A program made the position numbers and the translations under genes. DNA of 64,000 nt from Sporolactobacillus sp. STSJ-5 (lineage in GTDB: Bacteria; Bacillota; Bacilli; Bacillales; Sporolactobacillaceae). Of this stretch, positions 63,482 through 64,000 are shown one piece after another. The notes under the pieces were generated by a model. It was not told the origin of the DNA. It saw nothing but the letters and a program-made list of their open reading frames with translations, and searched no databases. The stretch covers positions 19,850-83,849 of the forward strand of contig NZ_JANFOJ010000014.1 of the NCBI RefSeq assembly GCF_024385605.1. The letters are read 5' to 3'. Numbering within the stretch: the first letter of the stretch is position 1; each line of letters begins with the position of its first letter.

Positions 63482-63487
63482 TATAAT
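63482..63487 (+). promoter_or_regulatory. -10 box of the antitoxin RNA
   Basis: A perfect TATAAT preceded by TGTG, with a weak T-rich -35 region. It would start an RNA near 63494 that runs to the terminator at 63604-63651 and contains no reading frame. Confidence 0.6.
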
Positions 63488-63493
63488 AAAGAC

Positions 63494-63651
63494 AGGAAAT
63501 ACGTAAAATAATACCGTCCGAAGTGACGCAATCACCTCGGACGGCTTGAGCTAGGCAATATCCGCATTGAGCGGAATCAGTGCATGAACTGAATCAATTG
63601 AAATGATCCGTTTCAGCTATCTGTGGAGAGATATGAGACGGATCATTTTTT
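63494..63651 (+). ncRNA. Antisense antitoxin RNA (RatA/SR-type)
   Basis: Predicted RNA of about 158 bases. It has a long 5' hairpin (63514-63544, CCGTCCGA-A-GTGA / TCAC-C-TCGGACGG), a TCCGC/GCGGA hairpin and a strong terminator (ATGATCCGT / ACGGATCAT, then six T residues). It overlaps, on the opposite strand, the last toxin codons and the toxin mRNA 3' end by about 50 bases, the convergent arrangement of Bacillus type I toxin-antitoxin pairs such as txpA/ratA and bsrG/SR4. Confidence 0.7.
63604..63651 (+). terminator. Terminator of the antitoxin RNA
   Basis: The stem ATGATCCGT / ACGGATCAT is extended by TTCA/TGAG-type pairs and an inner ATCT/AGAT, then followed by TTTTTT. Confidence 0.8.
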
Positions 63652-63720
63652 GTTTCTTGACAACATCAGCACTAACATTCCAAAGGAAATCATGAGTGTC
63701 AGTACTTGAAATGTTGTCAT
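63643..63720 (-). CDS. Type I holin-like toxin peptide
   Basis: Peptide of 25 residues, starting at ATG 63720. It has one membrane helix and a basic end: MTTFQVLTLMISFGMLVLML followed by SRNKK. The pattern F-x2-L-x-LMI-x-FG-x-L..LS-x3-KK is that of the Firmicutes holin-like toxin family (PF16935). GGGGGTGG lies five bases upstream and an extended -10 TGTTATAAT lies at 63787-63795. The overlapping convergent RNA on the other strand is the expected antitoxin. Confidence 0.78.
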   Translation of the reverse strand: MTTFQVLTLMISFGMLVLMLSRNKK

Positions 63721-63811
63721 AAGCGCCACCCCCAATCATCAGGGCGTCACCGATCCACTCACATACTTCATCTATTACCTTACCAAATTATAACAGATTA
63801 ATAGAATCCTT

Positions 63812-64000
63812 TTATACCTTCGTCGTAAATTCTTGATACAGCGGCATCGGCACTTCATGATGCAAAGCAATCTCAGTAGTAATTGGTTTGTTCCCGCTAT
63901 ATTTAACCACATCTCCTGTTCCGATATAAATATAGGGTTCAGAGATATTTTTCTCTATAGTCTTGAATTTCCGCACAAATAGGTACAGATTTATTCCATA
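63812..64000 (-). CDS. 3' end of a gene resembling the DUF3427 tail of helicases (partial)
   Basis: The reading frame enters from the right edge and ends at TAA 63812-63814; 62 residues are visible. The segment EPYIYIGTGDVVKYSGNKPI followed by a short strand and VPMPLYQEF resembles the C-terminal DUF3427 domain found at the end of long DEAD/DEAH helicase-nuclease proteins. The rest of the gene lies outside the window. The toxin promoter lies directly downstream of its stop codon. Confidence 0.55.
   Translation of the reverse strand, partial: YGINLYLFVRKFKTIEKNISEPYIYIGTGDVVKYSGNKPITTEIALHHEVPMPLYQEFTTKV

Overview
This 64-kb window is a low-to-mid GC chromosomal segment of a Bacilli-class Bacillota. 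The evidence is the strong AGGAGG-type ribosome binding sites, frequent TTG and GTG starts, and many genes whose closest remembered relatives are Bacillus proteins (mtnE, yfkH/I/J, yhfW, ycgQ/R, paiB, comQXPA). The MurB type and the clustering of aroC, aroA, tyrA and aroK look more like lactic acid bacteria, so a Sporolactobacillaceae-like organism is a reasonable guess, not a proven one. I see no rRNA or tRNA genes, insertion sequences, prophage or CRISPR array.

Layout. 0-16 kb: methionine-salvage aminotransferase, an MFS carrier, a thioredoxin-like protein, VanZ, a P1B-4 iron/cobalt-type efflux ATPase, the yfkJ-I-H operon, oligoendopeptidase F, a VIT-family metal transporter, and an adenine deaminase / RNA methyltransferase / LD-carboxypeptidase run. 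The ATPase and VIT genes share a leader of identical geometry (hairpin, 21 nt, Fur-like box). 16-31 kb: isochorismatase-fold and arginase-fold enzymes, a DJ-1 protein, the ycgR-ycgQ pair divergent from a TipA-type MerR regulator, a secreted CAP protein behind a cyclic-di-GMP-I riboswitch, a lipoprotein cupin, a Rieske oxidoreductase, a cluster of dispersed intergenic repeats, a DUF4097 protein, a Gfo/Idh/MocA oxidoreductase, an O-antigen-ligase-like protein and pyrroline-5-carboxylate reductase. 31-39 kb: a large secreted GH92-like protein, a GNAT enzyme, MurB, and a response regulator / CheC / diguanylate cyclase operon. 39.7-43.5 kb: a complete ComX-type quorum-sensing locus with the pheromone gene placed first (comX-comQ-comP-comA). 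43.5-56 kb: an AAA ATPase, agmatine catabolism (aguA-aguB), DedA, a second diguanylate cyclase, a Sel1-repeat protein, paiB divergent from a MocR regulator, a VanW protein, and a marR/membrane-protein pair.

56.4-63 kb is the most striking part: an aromatic amino acid operon. It opens with a short leader peptide in which seven of nine consecutive codons specify Tyr or Phe, followed by five mutually exclusive pairing segments that end in a terminator. The first enzyme gene encodes an MFS transporter fused to a complete AroQ chorismate mutase. It is followed by aroC, a BacA-like (prephenate decarboxylase/dehydratase-fold) gene, aroA, tyrA and aroK, nearly all translationally coupled. The right edge holds a Nudix hydrolase, a type I toxin-antitoxin pair (holin-like toxin and overlapping antisense RNA) and the 3' end of a gene resembling the DUF3427 tail of large helicases.

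Two diguanylate cyclases, a CheC-type phosphatase and a c-di-GMP riboswitch suggest a local c-di-GMP theme. The two metal exporters suggest joint control by iron or manganese status.
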